Assembly: GCF_000011185.1 (NCBI RefSeq)
Contig: NC_002689.2
Span: 558,001 to 622,000, forward strand
Source of the DNA: Thermoplasma volcanium GSS1
GTDB lineage: Archaea > Thermoplasmatota > Thermoplasmata > Thermoplasmatales > Thermoplasmataceae
Reading direction: 5' to 3'
Length of the DNA stretch: 64,000 nucleotides
Part shown: in pieces, positions 26,082-35,813 of the stretch
Layout of the letters: each line of letters starts with the position of its first letter
Position numbering within the stretch: position 1 is the first letter of the stretch
Translations under genes and position numbers: made by a program
The notes under the pieces: generated by a model
The model's input: the letters and a program-made list of their open reading frames with translations, nothing else
Database searches by the model: none
What the model was told of the DNA's origin: nothing

Positions 26082-27218
26082 TCAAATGAGAGCGGAAATG
26101 TCGTATACAGTGTCGTCCTTTGCCAGATTAGCATAACATATTGGACATGCAGTGATGATGGGCAACCCCTCAGCCTTTAATTCGGAAAAGCGCCTCTGTG
26201 AAATATTTTCTGATATCTGAGGAAATAGAAGTTCGTCTGGGCCGCCGCAGCATTTAGTTTGACCTGTGTCCGGAGAGACGTCGATAAATTTAGAGATGAA
26301 CGATGTGAAATCGAAATATCTGGAAAAGTGGCATGGAGTATGCACAGCATACCTGCCTTCGAGCTTCTTTGGTTCTATGAGCTCAAGGTAGTAAACTACA
26401 TCAAAATCAAACTTCACATACCTAGGATATATATATTTTAGAAGCTCGTATGTGTGTGGGTCTACCGTTATTATCCTTTCAACGCCGTGTTCCCTAAATA
26501 AATTCGAGACGTATTGTGCGTACGACACGAAGTCGTCCATAAAGCCGAGGTCATAGATGAAAGTACCTGGATAAGGCTCTTCCTCTCCAAGATACCCGAA
26601 CTTTATTCCGGCTTTCTTAAGAGCGTTTACTATATTTCTCAAGTAAATGCTCATTTGATCCATCATCTTCCTATCGTACATTCTACTTAGGGCCCTTATC
26701 AACGAGGGCCTCTCCCTTATTAGCCGAGCGAACTTAGCGTCATAGCTTCCGATCATCTTCCTAACCCGGGAGAAAGATTTTAAGTAAGCCATAAGTTGGT
26801 ACATGTTGCCAGTGTATAATATCGTCGAACTTTTATCAAAATCGATACCAGTAGCCCATTTAGCGCACATCTCCCTAACTGCCAGGGGATTCTTGTACAG
26901 CATAGTTATCTGGACTATCATCTTCGCAACTTCAGGGGCGTTTCCTGATTTTGCTACTATCTGCCTTCCTATTTCACTGACTTTGCCTGCATTGACGCCA
27001 GCCGGGCATACCGCTACGCAGGCGTAGCAATCTACGCAAGAGTAGAAGCTAGTCGATGGATCAATTACCGTGCCGTTTTTGTAGACGAATTTTGCAATAT
27101 CTACTCTTCCCCTTGCGCCGATGCTGGCTATGAAACTGGATGCAGGGAGCGTAGGGCACACTGATTCGCAGAAACCGCAATTTACGCATTTTCCGGCTTC
27201 CTGAATGAGTAGTTCCAT
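26082..27218 (-). CDS. Fe-S/CCG subunit of a lactate/glycolate dehydrogenase (GlpC/GlcF-like)
   Basis: A ~378-residue electron-transfer subunit. N-terminal ferredoxin clusters CVNCGFCESVCP and CVDCYACVAVCP are followed by a CCG region with HTPCHFSRYF, TKCCGGPDELLF and ACPICYANL. This is the GlpC/GlcF/LldF-like architecture that passes electrons from a FAD dehydrogenase to the membrane or another carrier. TTG 27227 is in frame, but ATG 27218 directly follows the end of the dehydrogenase gene and keeps the N-terminal cluster, so it is preferred. It is a paralogue of lutA (shared YTGNMYQL/TSYMYQM and EEPYxG segments). Confidence 0.87.
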   Translation of the reverse strand: MELLIQEAGKCVNCGFCESVCPTLPASSFIASIGARGRVDIAKFVYKNGTVIDPSTSFYSCVDCYACVAVCPAGVNAGKVSEIGRQIVAKSGNAPEVAKMIVQITMLYKNPLAVREMCAKWATGIDFDKSSTILYTGNMYQLMAYLKSFSRVRKMIGSYDAKFARLIRERPSLIRALSRMYDRKMMDQMSIYLRNIVNALKKAGIKFGYLGEEEPYPGTFIYDLGFMDDFVSYAQYVSNLFREHGVERIITVDPHTYELLKYIYPRYVKFDFDVVYYLELIEPKKLEGRYAVHTPCHFSRYFDFTSFISKFIDVSPDTGQTKCCGGPDELLFPQISENISQRRFSELKAEGLPIITACPICYANLAKDDTVYDISALI

Positions 27219-27219
27219 C

Positions 27220-28599
27220 TCATTCAAAGATATTACCCCTGTTTAAGATGTTCTTTGGATCGAACACCTGCTTTATCGCCTTCATTATATCTAGCGTACG
27301 CAGATTGTTGTTGTACTTCATCTCTTCTATCAATAATTGCTTCTTTTCTATCCCGATGCCGTGTTCAGCAGAGACGCTACCTCCGTGCTTCACTGCCACC
27401 ATAGCGAGGTCCATCATGAATCTGTTTACTTTGTCCATCGCCGAATTATCACCTAAATCTGCGAATATGTTTGCGTGTATATTCCCATCGCCTATATGCC
27501 CGAATATAGCAGCCCTGACACCGTCTTCATCCCTCTTTTTCTCTATCTCCTTTAAGGATGTAGGCAGCTCGGATACCGGCACAACTATGTCCCCTATAAC
27601 TATATATTCCTTTTCGCTTTTCCTTAATTTAAGTATCGAAGCATAAAGTCCTTTTCTAGCTCTGTATATCTTCTCCATTTCTGCTGGATCAGTCGTACTT
27701 TTTGTAGAGATCGCATACCTCTTCAATAGCTCTTCCGTTTCAGTCTTCTTCTTGCCCAAGAGTTCAGGTGGCCCTGACACATCGATTATGAGCGCATATT
27801 TTGTGCCTGGTGGATATGTTATGGCTTCCGGAACGGAATCCAGGGATATTTTATCCAGAAACTCTGCCATCTCTGGTATTGTTGAAACTTTCAGTTCGTT
27901 CACAGCTCTGCCAGCGCTCTCGATGTCTTGGTAAAAAGCAACGAGCCTTGCAACTTTTTGAGGCTTTGGCCAGATTTTTAGATACGCTTTGGTGATAACT
28001 CCTAAAGTACCTTCTGATCCTATCATTAGGGAAGTTAAATCGTAGCCAAGTGTCCGTTTTAATGTTTTATTTCCGAATTTTACCATCGTGCCGTCAGCAA
28101 GTACCACATCAAGGCCGAGGATCCAGTCCTTCGTCACGCCATAAGCTACGCCACGCAGACCACCTGCGTTGGTAGATATTGATCCACCCACAGTTGCAGC
28201 CATAGAACTGGCTGGATCAGGTGGATAGAAATGCCCGTATTTATCCAGATAGAGTTGCAGATCATTCAATCTCAAGCCAGGCTCTACAGTTACGCATTTG
28301 TCGTTCAAGTTTATATCTAATATACGGTTCATTCTTAGCATCGACATTACTATGCCACTTTCCTTTAGGATGGAAGATCCAGTTAATGAAGATCCCCCAC
28401 CCTTTACAACCACTGGTTTTTCGTATTTATAGGCTAATCTCATTATAGTTTGAACGTCTTCTGCGGATCCAGGCAGCACGACTGCCTCTGGCATTTCACC
28501 GGTAAAATAGGAAGCGTCATTCATATATGGTATAAGATCTTTCTTCTCAGTTATTACGTAGTTGCCCAATGCTGACTTGATCTCTTCTATAAAACCCAT
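27220..28599 (-). CDS. FAD-linked D-lactate/glycolate dehydrogenase (GlcD-like)
   Basis: A 459-residue FAD-binding type 4 oxidoreductase. The PCMH-type FAD domain has VVKGGGSSLTGSS, VGGSISTNAGGLRGVAYG and IGSEGTLGVIT. The C-terminal domain has GHIGDGNIHANIF and EHGIGIEKK, the metal- or substrate-binding histidine motifs of the D-lactate dehydrogenase/GlcD family. It oxidises a 2-hydroxyacid; D-lactate is favoured by the adjacent JEN transporter and LUD genes, but glycolate is possible. It is the first gene of an operon with the Fe-S/CCG subunit. Confidence 0.9.
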   Translation of the reverse strand: MGFIEEIKSALGNYVITEKKDLIPYMNDASYFTGEMPEAVVLPGSAEDVQTIMRLAYKYEKPVVVKGGGSSLTGSSILKESGIVMSMLRMNRILDINLNDKCVTVEPGLRLNDLQLYLDKYGHFYPPDPASSMAATVGGSISTNAGGLRGVAYGVTKDWILGLDVVLADGTMVKFGNKTLKRTLGYDLTSLMIGSEGTLGVITKAYLKIWPKPQKVARLVAFYQDIESAGRAVNELKVSTIPEMAEFLDKISLDSVPEAITYPPGTKYALIIDVSGPPELLGKKKTETEELLKRYAISTKSTTDPAEMEKIYRARKGLYASILKLRKSEKEYIVIGDIVVPVSELPTSLKEIEKKRDEDGVRAAIFGHIGDGNIHANIFADLGDNSAMDKVNRFMMDLAMVAVKHGGSVSAEHGIGIEKKQLLIEEMKYNNNLRTLDIMKAIKQVFDPKNILNRGNIFE

Positions 28600-28802
28600 A
28601 CTTGATATAACATCAGATAGTTAATTACCTTTTTGAATCTAGATTCGCATCTATTTGTGTTAAGATGAACAACTATTGTATAATTAACAACACTTTATTA
28701 AAATGCAGGATATACCATCATAAAATACTTATGAAATGCTTAAATTAGCCAATTCGAAACATTTTATCGAAATATAAAAATAAAAATGATGGATCGCGTA
28801 TA

Positions 28803-31800
28803 ATGAAATTGATACATATCTTAATTGTCGCAATGCTTGTCGTCCCGACCTTATTTTTAGGGATAAGTTCTGCTCAGGGCATTAATAGTTCAAACATAGG
28901 TGATGCGGAAACGCATTCTTCCTACTATTTCTACGGAAACATGACAGTAAATGCAAATTCAACACTGGACATAATTAATGAAAATTTTTACTTTTTTGGT
29001 CAATCAATAAGGATTTATGGGAAGCTAACATTGATAAGTTCAACTATATACTCTCAGGAGGCAAATCTATCTGTTATTGACGGTACCCTAGATATTTATA
29101 GCTCGGTATTTCTTATGAACGGAAGCATATACGTTTATGGATCGGATTTTAGTTGCAATGAAAGCAGAATTGGAAACCGTAATTCGGTAATAGGCATTAA
29201 CTTCCTTAATTCAATGGTATCCATAACAAACTCAAGCATATTTGGTCAGCAAATCGCTAATGAACTGAATTTTACTTCCATGGCTTTATTCAACAATAGT
29301 TACCAGCCGTTTAGTGGGAACATCGATCTTAAAAGCATTACCTACGTCAAAGCTTTTGTAAACGAGGTGGTGCTGAACGTTGAATACCAATCAACAAATA
29401 GCACAAGCGCATATCTTCGCCTAAATGTATCTGGCAAGAACTTTATGTACCATTTTTCGAATTCATCTGTACTGGCAAATAAAACTGCAGAATTCGATCT
29501 CTCTAAACCGGTGTTTGATCCCAGCATAGTACTTACATATTCCGAAGGTAGCTCGAATGTACGGCTTTACGGTGTAAGCCTTTCTGAACGTTCTAACGAT
29601 ACATATGATTATTACGGCCAATCTAGGTTCAACATTGTCTTTAAAAACACTACTGCCTTAATTTCGCATTCTCTCCTTGCTCTAACCAACGGATCACCGT
29701 TCATCTATTACCACTTGAGAAATTATAGGAGGACAGGATTAGCACTCTATAATTCTACGGTATTCCTCATAAGCTCTGCGTCATCATATGGCGATATAGA
29801 GAGCTGCCCGATAATATCGTTTAATTCCCGCACCTACTATTTTGAGGAAACTAATATTACGAACTCTACAGACGGACTTTATTTTGGGCAAGATAAGAAT
29901 GTATTTTATTCTAATTTAACACGTTATGAGGAACCAAAAAGTCTTCTTGAAACCGAATCTTTTATGGATGCATACGTACTAGGTAATCCGCTTCTTGTGT
30001 GGATATACAATGGCACATTCAAATACTACGGAAATTATGCCGCAAAGGTCTACAGTGCATTCGAGTATTTTTCTATTAAGCCCTTTCCAGATCTTACACT
30101 CCTGCCCTATGAATTCAACGTCACATACAAAGTGCCGTTAATATCCATCAGTGGAACAATTAATAAACTTGTTTCAGGCGCATGGAACAACTTTACTTTT
30201 TTACTTTCCGATTCTTATGTTTCCAGCAGGAACGTCTCACTTAACTTATATATAGAGAACAAAACAACAAATGTATTGATCGCCTCAAAGGAAGGAGTTT
30301 ACATAGGTTCCGGCACAGAAAAAAACGAAACTTTCCGTTTTTATTTAAATGTCGATCCCGGATCTTACGATGTTGTTGTGACGGTTAATGAGTCAATTCC
30401 ACATATCGGATTATATGCCTATGATTTTCCTGTTAACGTAAGCGATGACGTAAACCTGACTTTTAGCTACGAATATTCCTATCTAGTTCCATTCACTAAT
30501 TTATCTTTAAAACTTTACTTGGAAAATAAATACGGTGTAAATGCGTGCGGAACTCTTGAAATATTTTCCGGAAATGCGTCCTATAAAAAAATATACAATG
30601 ATATTCCGTTTAATATTGAGCCGGAAAATTCTGAAGAATATAGCATGATTCTACATAGCAGCAAGGCTGTGAGAAATCTAACTATTGTTGTCAATTACGG
30701 AGATAATATGCATAACCTGCTGAAGCAAAGCGTTTACGTAATAAACCTGAAACCTCTATTTTTGGTATATCGTGTAAATTTCCATATAGTTGGCAATTAC
30801 ACAGGATCGGCAGTAGCTTATATCTCAAATAAGAGCATCGATATAGTGAACGAATCAGGCTATACTTATCTGCCCAATGGTACTTATGCATTGGCGATTT
30901 GGCACGATTCTGCGTATTCACTTAATTATACACATACATTTTCAGTGAACGGCGCTATACTAAATATAACGATTGAGGCAACGCCGATCACTTACGAGGT
31001 AATATTTCGTTCATACTTAAATGTGAGCTGGTATGGCTATTTACAGGATCGCCTCGTGGAAAATAATTCCGTATTATACCTTCAGAACGGCAGTTACGCA
31101 CTCCATGTATCCGCAGTTAAAGGATACTACAATACAACGATTAGCTTTAATATCTCTGGGCGGCAGAAAATAGTGATGATCACTCTGTCACCTTTCACTT
31201 ATTTTGTATCAATATTTTCGGAACCTTCGATCTATCCATTCACCATAGCTATAGATAGAAGAGTTGTAAATATAACCCATCCAGGCTACACCCTACATTT
31301 AAGTACAGGTACTTACAAAATTATTGGACTTGGAAACGCGAATTATACATCAACTTTCTTTGATACAGTCACTCTTAGCAGCAATTTGAGCCTAACGATA
31401 CAGCTTGTACGAAAGGAATCTAACGTTACAATCCGTTTGCAGAACTATACAGGCAACTTGACGCTGGAATTGGGCAAAGAAGCTTACAACGTGAAAAACG
31501 GAAGCGTATTAAGAATAGTCTACGGTTTATACACCGTAAGGACCTCTGGAAACCGCAATTTCTATTTCTTACATAGTGAAACAGTGGAATTATATACAGA
31601 AAATGCAACTATTTACATCAATGCCTCAGCATATAAAAATCCAGTTACACTGTCATTCAACGTTCCGGTACGTTTAAAAATTAACAACATGTCAACAAAA
31701 GGACAAGTTTTTGATATGGAATTTCAAAATGGGACATACTATGCTTTAGCCTATGCGCCAGGTTACAGACCGTTAAGTATCCTCATAGAAGTTAATGGCT

Positions 31801-32237
31801 CGGAAAGCCTAAACTATACTATGAAGCAATTTACCTATGCCGTATCAATAATTTCGAACATTAAGGGCTTCAATTTAAGCTTGGGGTCTAGGTATTACAC
31901 GTTCAGGGGCAGAACAGCTTCAATAGATCTTCCAAATGGTACTTACACAGCCGTATTTGAAAAACGAGGATACGCTCAATCTTCTATTAGAATAATCGTG
32001 GATGGATCAGATATATCGGTCTCTATAATTATGCATAAGATTACTTGGTATCAACATCTATTATCATATCTCATTAAAAATATCTGGGGTATTATGACGG
32101 TCTCTGCTATAATCTTAGCGATCTACGTTTTCTTGCTTAGAAGAAGGGTTTATATTAGTGTTAAGAGTATTGAGAGCGAAATAGATAAACTGCATTTAAA
32201 TTATGGGGTGTTAGATGAAAATAATATACAAGACTGA
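28803..32237 (+). CDS. Large secreted or membrane-anchored surface protein with PEGA-like repeats
   Basis: A 1144-residue protein. An N-terminal signal peptide (IHILIVAMLVVPTLFLGIS) is followed by a Ser/Asn-rich region of short beta strands (~35-170) suggestive of a beta-helix. From ~658 to ~1076 come repeated ~70-90-residue units with LPNGTY-, LQNGSY- and FQNGTYYAL-type motifs, resembling PEGA domains. A C-terminal transmembrane helix (~1096-1112) precedes a short RRR-rich cytoplasmic tail. Asn-X-Ser/Thr sequons are very frequent, so heavy N-glycosylation is likely. It would be displayed on the outside of a wall-less cell; its function is unknown. An AAATATAAAAATAAA tract lies just before the start. 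Confidence 0.75.
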   Translation: MKLIHILIVAMLVVPTLFLGISSAQGINSSNIGDAETHSSYYFYGNMTVNANSTLDIINENFYFFGQSIRIYGKLTLISSTIYSQEANLSVIDGTLDIYSSVFLMNGSIYVYGSDFSCNESRIGNRNSVIGINFLNSMVSITNSSIFGQQIANELNFTSMALFNNSYQPFSGNIDLKSITYVKAFVNEVVLNVEYQSTNSTSAYLRLNVSGKNFMYHFSNSSVLANKTAEFDLSKPVFDPSIVLTYSEGSSNVRLYGVSLSERSNDTYDYYGQSRFNIVFKNTTALISHSLLALTNGSPFIYYHLRNYRRTGLALYNSTVFLISSASSYGDIESCPIISFNSRTYYFEETNITNSTDGLYFGQDKNVFYSNLTRYEEPKSLLETESFMDAYVLGNPLLVWIYNGTFKYYGNYAAKVYSAFEYFSIKPFPDLTLLPYEFNVTYKVPLISISGTINKLVSGAWNNFTFLLSDSYVSSRNVSLNLYIENKTTNVLIASKEGVYIGSGTEKNETFRFYLNVDPGSYDVVVTVNESIPHIGLYAYDFPVNVSDDVNLTFSYEYSYLVPFTNLSLKLYLENKYGVNACGTLEIFSGNASYKKIYNDIPFNIEPENSEEYSMILHSSKAVRNLTIVVNYGDNMHNLLKQSVYVINLKPLFLVYRVNFHIVGNYTGSAVAYISNKSIDIVNESGYTYLPNGTYALAIWHDSAYSLNYTHTFSVNGAILNITIEATPITYEVIFRSYLNVSWYGYLQDRLVENNSVLYLQNGSYALHVSAVKGYYNTTISFNISGRQKIVMITLSPFTYFVSIFSEPSIYPFTIAIDRRVVNITHPGYTLHLSTGTYKIIGLGNANYTSTFFDTVTLSSNLSLTIQLVRKESNVTIRLQNYTGNLTLELGKEAYNVKNGSVLRIVYGLYTVRTSGNRNFYFLHSETVELYTENATIYINASAYKNPVTLSFNVPVRLKINNMSTKGQVFDMEFQNGTYYALAYAPGYRPLSILIEVNGSESLNYTMKQFTYAVSIISNIKGFNLSLGSRYYTFRGRTASIDLPNGTYTAVFEKRGYAQSSIRIIVDGSDISVSIIMHKITWYQHLLSYLIKNIWGIMTVSAIILAIYVFLLRRRVYISVKSIESEIDKLHLNYGVLDENNIQD

Positions 32238-32247
32238 TAAGGAGGAA

Positions 32248-32688
32248 ATGAAGACATTATTTATAGATAGGGACGGAACAATTAACAAGGATTGTCCTTA
32301 CTGCCACAATCCATCGGATCTTTTCATATACCCCGATGCAGTTGATCTTCTTCAAAGATACCAGGATGATGGATTTAGAATAATAATTGTGACAAATCAG
32401 TCAGGTATAGGCAGGGGTTATTTTACAGAAAGCCAGTTTAAGGAATTTTCAGATTTCATGAACGACAAGCTCAAGGAAAATGGTATTGTAATTTCAGCCA
32501 TATATTACTGCCCTCATAAGCCAGAAGATAGCTGCAACTGTAGGAAACCCGAAACCGGTCTCTTTAGCGAAGTATTAGAAGATTATAAAGTGGATATCCC
32601 ATCATCCATAGTGGTAGGGGATAGGAACGAGATCGATGGGGAATTTGCAAGGAGAATAAAGCTTCCATTCAGGCTTCTAAGGCATTAA
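32248..32688 (+). CDS. GmhB-like HAD phosphatase (heptose bisphosphate type)
   Basis: A 146-residue HAD-family phosphatase. FIDRDGTIN gives the nucleophile Asp7 and acid/base Asp9. Zinc ligands Cys88, His90, Cys96 and Cys98 (CPHK...CNC) match the D-glycero-D-manno-heptose-1,7-bisphosphate 7-phosphatase signature, and VVGDRNEIDG is the C-terminal Mg site. In-frame codons reach back to 32215, but AAGGAGG directly before ATG 32248 fixes the start. It lies 10 nt after the surface-protein gene. A role in surface glycan synthesis is inferred from this context; histidinol-phosphate phosphatase is a less likely alternative. Confidence 0.85.
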   Translation: MKTLFIDRDGTINKDCPYCHNPSDLFIYPDAVDLLQRYQDDGFRIIIVTNQSGIGRGYFTESQFKEFSDFMNDKLKENGIVISAIYYCPHKPEDSCNCRKPETGLFSEVLEDYKVDIPSSIVVGDRNEIDGEFARRIKLPFRLLRH

Positions 32689-33982
32689 TTTTTGTCTTGA
32701 ACATGCTTTCTATTTCAAACGGCATGGAAAGATGCCGTCTCGCTACAACAGGAACATCGTATTTCCCTGGAGAAATTTCTCTCTTAACCTCATGATAGTC
32801 GGGCGTATTATACCTTCTCCCGCATTTGGGGCATCTGAAATCGTTTTTACCCTTTGATTTTGTTCTCGTGTTGCAGAACTTGCATAACGGCGTTACACGC
32901 GAAAACACCCTGGATACCGAAATTATCTGCATTTTTTCAACATTCAAGTTTCCATTTGTAAAGCTACCATAAAATGTAACTGTGTCTCCTGGCATTAGCT
33001 TTGAGAATGTATGCCTAAATTCCTTTGTTGGCTCAAACGCTGCAGCAGTGAATTCACCTGCTCTGGAAATAGACCTCACAAAATAATGGCCCCCTGCTAC
33101 TGAGAATGGTTTATCAATTATCTCTGCTGTTATCTTGTAAGAATGAAGATCCTCTATAACATTTGGTTCATCTATTATGTGGTCATCAGTTGCCTGATTT
33201 GTCAAATAAGTGACTGTGGAATCATAGTTTATAGAACCATCATCAATTACCTTCTTTGCTGCATTTGCTAGAACGGATGGATATAACCCTCTGATCCCGA
33301 AGATGACCGGAGTCTTAGGATTAGGAAAAATAGCCGGATATTTATTCGCAATATCTACGTTGTTAAAAGTACCGCGAAACGTATCTGCTAGAATAGAAAG
33401 GCGCATCTTTTTTTCTGTTTCTATCTCCTCTGGATGAGGGTATTTATAAGCGAGTATCTCGTATGTCGTTCTAGTTGCAGGCCACGATATAGCAGCGCCT
33501 GATCCTATAATACCTCTTCCACTTTTGAATTTTAAGAACTTGCCGTTGTTTTCTGTAATGAAATTTTCAGCTTCCTCTATCCTTATTTCTCTTTCCAGAG
33601 CTGACCAGTAATAGTTCTCTGGAAATGGATTTTTGGAAACAACGATACCTGGATTTGTATTGAAATAATCCAATTCAGAGTATTTTTCTACAAGATCCTT
33701 CATAACATAAAGGACGTTCTCATCGTATTCATCTTCACCTTCAGCATAACCATAAAGTATCTTCCCATGGAGTTCGCCTATGGTGTGTTTTTTTCCGATC
33801 CCTCTTCCAAGGTGTACACTAAGGGCGCCATTGCCGCGGGTCTTGTACCTAATATTTGGGTTTAGGCGGACAAGGCGGGGATAGCCAATAACATCAAGAT
33901 TCACCTTCCTAAGGAATTCTTCCATCAAGTAGGTGGTGCACATTCCAGAAGGTGAATCGGTATCATCAAATGCAAGAAACAT
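32669..33982 (-). CDS. tiaS: tRNA(Ile2) 2-agmatinylcytidine synthetase
   Basis: TiaS makes agmatidine at C34 of tRNA-Ile(CAU) with ATP and agmatine, allowing AUA decoding; it is archaeal and essential (family knowledge). At 437 residues it has the right length. The N-terminal catalytic domain starts FLAFDDTDSPSGMCT. The central region contains FKSGRGIIGSGAAISWPA and VIFGIRGLYPS, followed by an OB-fold and a C-terminal zinc ribbon (CKFCNTRT...CPKCGRRY). Its end overlaps the convergent GmhB-like gene by 20 nt. It is the second gene after uppS, with a 5-nt gap. Confidence 0.95.
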   Translation of the reverse strand: MFLAFDDTDSPSGMCTTYLMEEFLRKVNLDVIGYPRLVRLNPNIRYKTRGNGALSVHLGRGIGKKHTIGELHGKILYGYAEGEDEYDENVLYVMKDLVEKYSELDYFNTNPGIVVSKNPFPENYYWSALEREIRIEEAENFITENNGKFLKFKSGRGIIGSGAAISWPATRTTYEILAYKYPHPEEIETEKKMRLSILADTFRGTFNNVDIANKYPAIFPNPKTPVIFGIRGLYPSVLANAAKKVIDDGSINYDSTVTYLTNQATDDHIIDEPNVIEDLHSYKITAEIIDKPFSVAGGHYFVRSISRAGEFTAAAFEPTKEFRHTFSKLMPGDTVTFYGSFTNGNLNVEKMQIISVSRVFSRVTPLCKFCNTRTKSKGKNDFRCPKCGRRYNTPDYHEVKREISPGKYDVPVVARRHLSMPFEIESMFKTKINALEA

Positions 33983-33987
33983 ATAGA

Positions 33988-34764
33988 TTACCTTCCAAAC
34001 CTCCTCTGCCTCCTTTGGTACGAATATATTGCTCTAAGAAAATCTAATTTAGAAAATTCTGGCCAGTAGACATCAGAGAAGTAAAGCTCAGAATAAGCGC
34101 TTTGCCAGAGGAGGAAATTTGAAATTCTCTCTTCGCCGCTAGTCCTTAGAATAAGATCTGGATCCGGTAAATTTCCATCGTATAGATAGTTCCTAAACTT
34201 GCTCTCGTCGATCTCATCTACGTTTATTTTTCCTGCGATAGCATCTCTAGCTATTCTTTTAATTGCGTCTAAGATTTCCTCCCTACCTCCGTACCCTATG
34301 GCGAGGTTCATATGGTAATTAGAGAAGTTTTTAGTCGTTTCCTCTGTTATCTTAATGGTCTCTCTTAGATACTCTGGGAGCATTGATACATTACCTATGA
34401 CCTTGACGTTTATTTTATTTTTATAAACGCGCTCGTCCTTTAACAAGGAAATGAAAGCATCATTTATTAGGTGAAATAGAAAATCAACTTCCTCAGGGCT
34501 TCTTTTGAAATTTTCCGTTGAAAATGCATAAAAAGTTACGATTTTAATATCAAGCTCCATACACCAGTCGAGGACTTCCTCGACTTTGTTTTTGCCCTTT
34601 ACGTGGCCCTCGTTCTCGGGAATACCAACTATTCTTGCATATCTTCTGTTTCCATCAGTTATTATGCCGACATGCCTAGGTCGCGGGTACTTCTTAACCT
34701 CTTCCATAAGTACGTCTTCATATACCTTAGAGGCTATGTCCCCTAATTTTCCTGATATTCCCAT
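33988..34764 (-). CDS. uppS: cis-Prenyltransferase (undecaprenyl/dolichyl diphosphate synthase type)
   Basis: A 258-residue cis-isoprenyl diphosphate synthase that builds the polyprenyl lipid carrier for glycan transfer. HVGIITDGNRRYAR holds the catalytic Asp37, STENFKRSPEEVDFLF the substrate-binding segment, and DLILRTSGEERISNFLLWQ and ELYFSDVYWPEF the C-terminal motifs. In archaea the product feeds protein N-glycosylation, which fits the glycosylated surface proteins in this window. A TTTATTATTATAA tract about 20 nt before ATG 34764 suggests a leaderless promoter for the uppS-tiaS operon. Confidence 0.95.
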   Translation of the reverse strand: MGISGKLGDIASKVYEDVLMEEVKKYPRPRHVGIITDGNRRYARIVGIPENEGHVKGKNKVEEVLDWCMELDIKIVTFYAFSTENFKRSPEEVDFLFHLINDAFISLLKDERVYKNKINVKVIGNVSMLPEYLRETIKITEETTKNFSNYHMNLAIGYGGREEILDAIKRIARDAIAGKINVDEIDESKFRNYLYDGNLPDPDLILRTSGEERISNFLLWQSAYSELYFSDVYWPEFSKLDFLRAIYSYQRRQRRFGR

Positions 34765-34853
34765 TGTCGCTCGTTATAATAATAAACCAGTATTTAGCGT
34801 TATGTAATGGATTTACTTTGTCTTTTTAAATGAAAAATACAATATATCTTATA

Positions 34854-35312
34854 TTAGTCTTGGACAATTTCATCTACAAATGTAGAGATTCTAATGATGG
34901 TACTTTTCTTTACAGTTTTAGGTATCCTCAGTATTTTCACGCCGTCTATAAACGCAACGTACTTTTGTATATCCTCATCTGTGACGTTCTTAAAAGTCAG
35001 TTCATCAATGTTTCTGAAGGCTACTTTTTGGCCAAAATCCTTAAGATCCTCTGCGGTAACTTCCAGCTTCTTGAAATTATCTATATATCTGGGTAATGCT
35101 GATTTCGCCCCTTCAACGAAATTCTGGGAAATGTTTCTTATTCCTTCAATGCTTCCTATAAAGGTTCTATAGGCATCGTTAGTTATTTCCCCTATTGTTT
35201 TTCCGGTATGTTTTGCTAAATCAGTCACATTTTTGTAGAGATCGTCTCTAATGCCCTTTACGGATATTGTTATCTTCTTTGTTTCTTCTTCTTTTGTTTC
35301 TTTTTCTGCCAT
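34854..35312 (-). CDS. Small archaeal protein with an N-terminal ribbon-helix-helix-like segment
   Basis: A 152-residue protein of unknown function. After a charged, Lys/Glu-rich leader, residues ~15-55 (TISVKGIRDDLYKNVTDL...GEITNDAYRTF) look like a beta strand plus two helices of a ribbon-helix-helix DNA-binding module. The remainder is an unrecognised alpha/beta region (~75-150). ATG 35312 and ATG 35318 are alternative starts; a CTTATATA element is about 24 nt from 35312. It stands alone on the minus strand between uppS and the 35418 gene. DNA binding is inference. Confidence 0.55.
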   Translation of the reverse strand: MAEKETKEEETKKITISVKGIRDDLYKNVTDLAKHTGKTIGEITNDAYRTFIGSIEGIRNISQNFVEGAKSALPRYIDNFKKLEVTAEDLKDFGQKVAFRNIDELTFKNVTDEDIQKYVAFIDGVKILRIPKTVKKSTIIRISTFVDEIVQD

Positions 35313-35417
35313 AATCATATATCCCTAGCCAGTATATAAGATTACTGATAATCTGGAAATCTGGATTACTAATTTTTCTTGTAAAACATTATAAGATATG
35401 GTTGATATACCCGTTTT

Positions 35418-35813
35418 ATGAAGTACGCTATTAGAGAATACAAAGGAAAAAATGTAGATCTATCTAAGCTCTCTAGTATTATAGAAAATTATTTTCGTGA
35501 AGAAAATTTCGTTACCCAGTCTTCACAACATCCAAGGGGATACGTAATACAGGCTAAAAAAGGCGGTATTTTTAGGACAATACTTGGCATGGATAGGGCA
35601 TTTACCATCGTCTTAGTAGGAGATTCTTCAGATTTTAAAGTACAGATCGGTGTAGGTAAATGGCTTCAGGATTTAGGCGTAGCTGCGATTGAAGCGTTTT
35701 TGATAACACCCGTTGTGGCTTTTGTAGAGGTTCCTGAATCCCTCTGGTCTTTTGAATTGGAGCACGAATTTTGGCAGTTTCTGGAAAATCAAATAAATCT
35801 TGGCATTCAATGA
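35418..35813 (+). CDS. Conserved hypothetical protein, 131 residues
   Basis: Not assigned a function. The pattern GYVIQAKKGGIFRTILGMDRAFTIVL and VQIGVGKWLQDLGVAAIEAFLITPVV, with its GxxKW centre, resembles a family of small proteins with an alpha/beta domain and a hydrophobic segment that may contact a membrane. No signal peptide is seen. The stop is immediately followed by the regulator gene at 35814, so the two probably share a transcript and may work together. Confidence 0.6.
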   Translation: MKYAIREYKGKNVDLSKLSSIIENYFREENFVTQSSQHPRGYVIQAKKGGIFRTILGMDRAFTIVLVGDSSDFKVQIGVGKWLQDLGVAAIEAFLITPVVAFVEVPESLWSFELEHEFWQFLENQINLGIQ

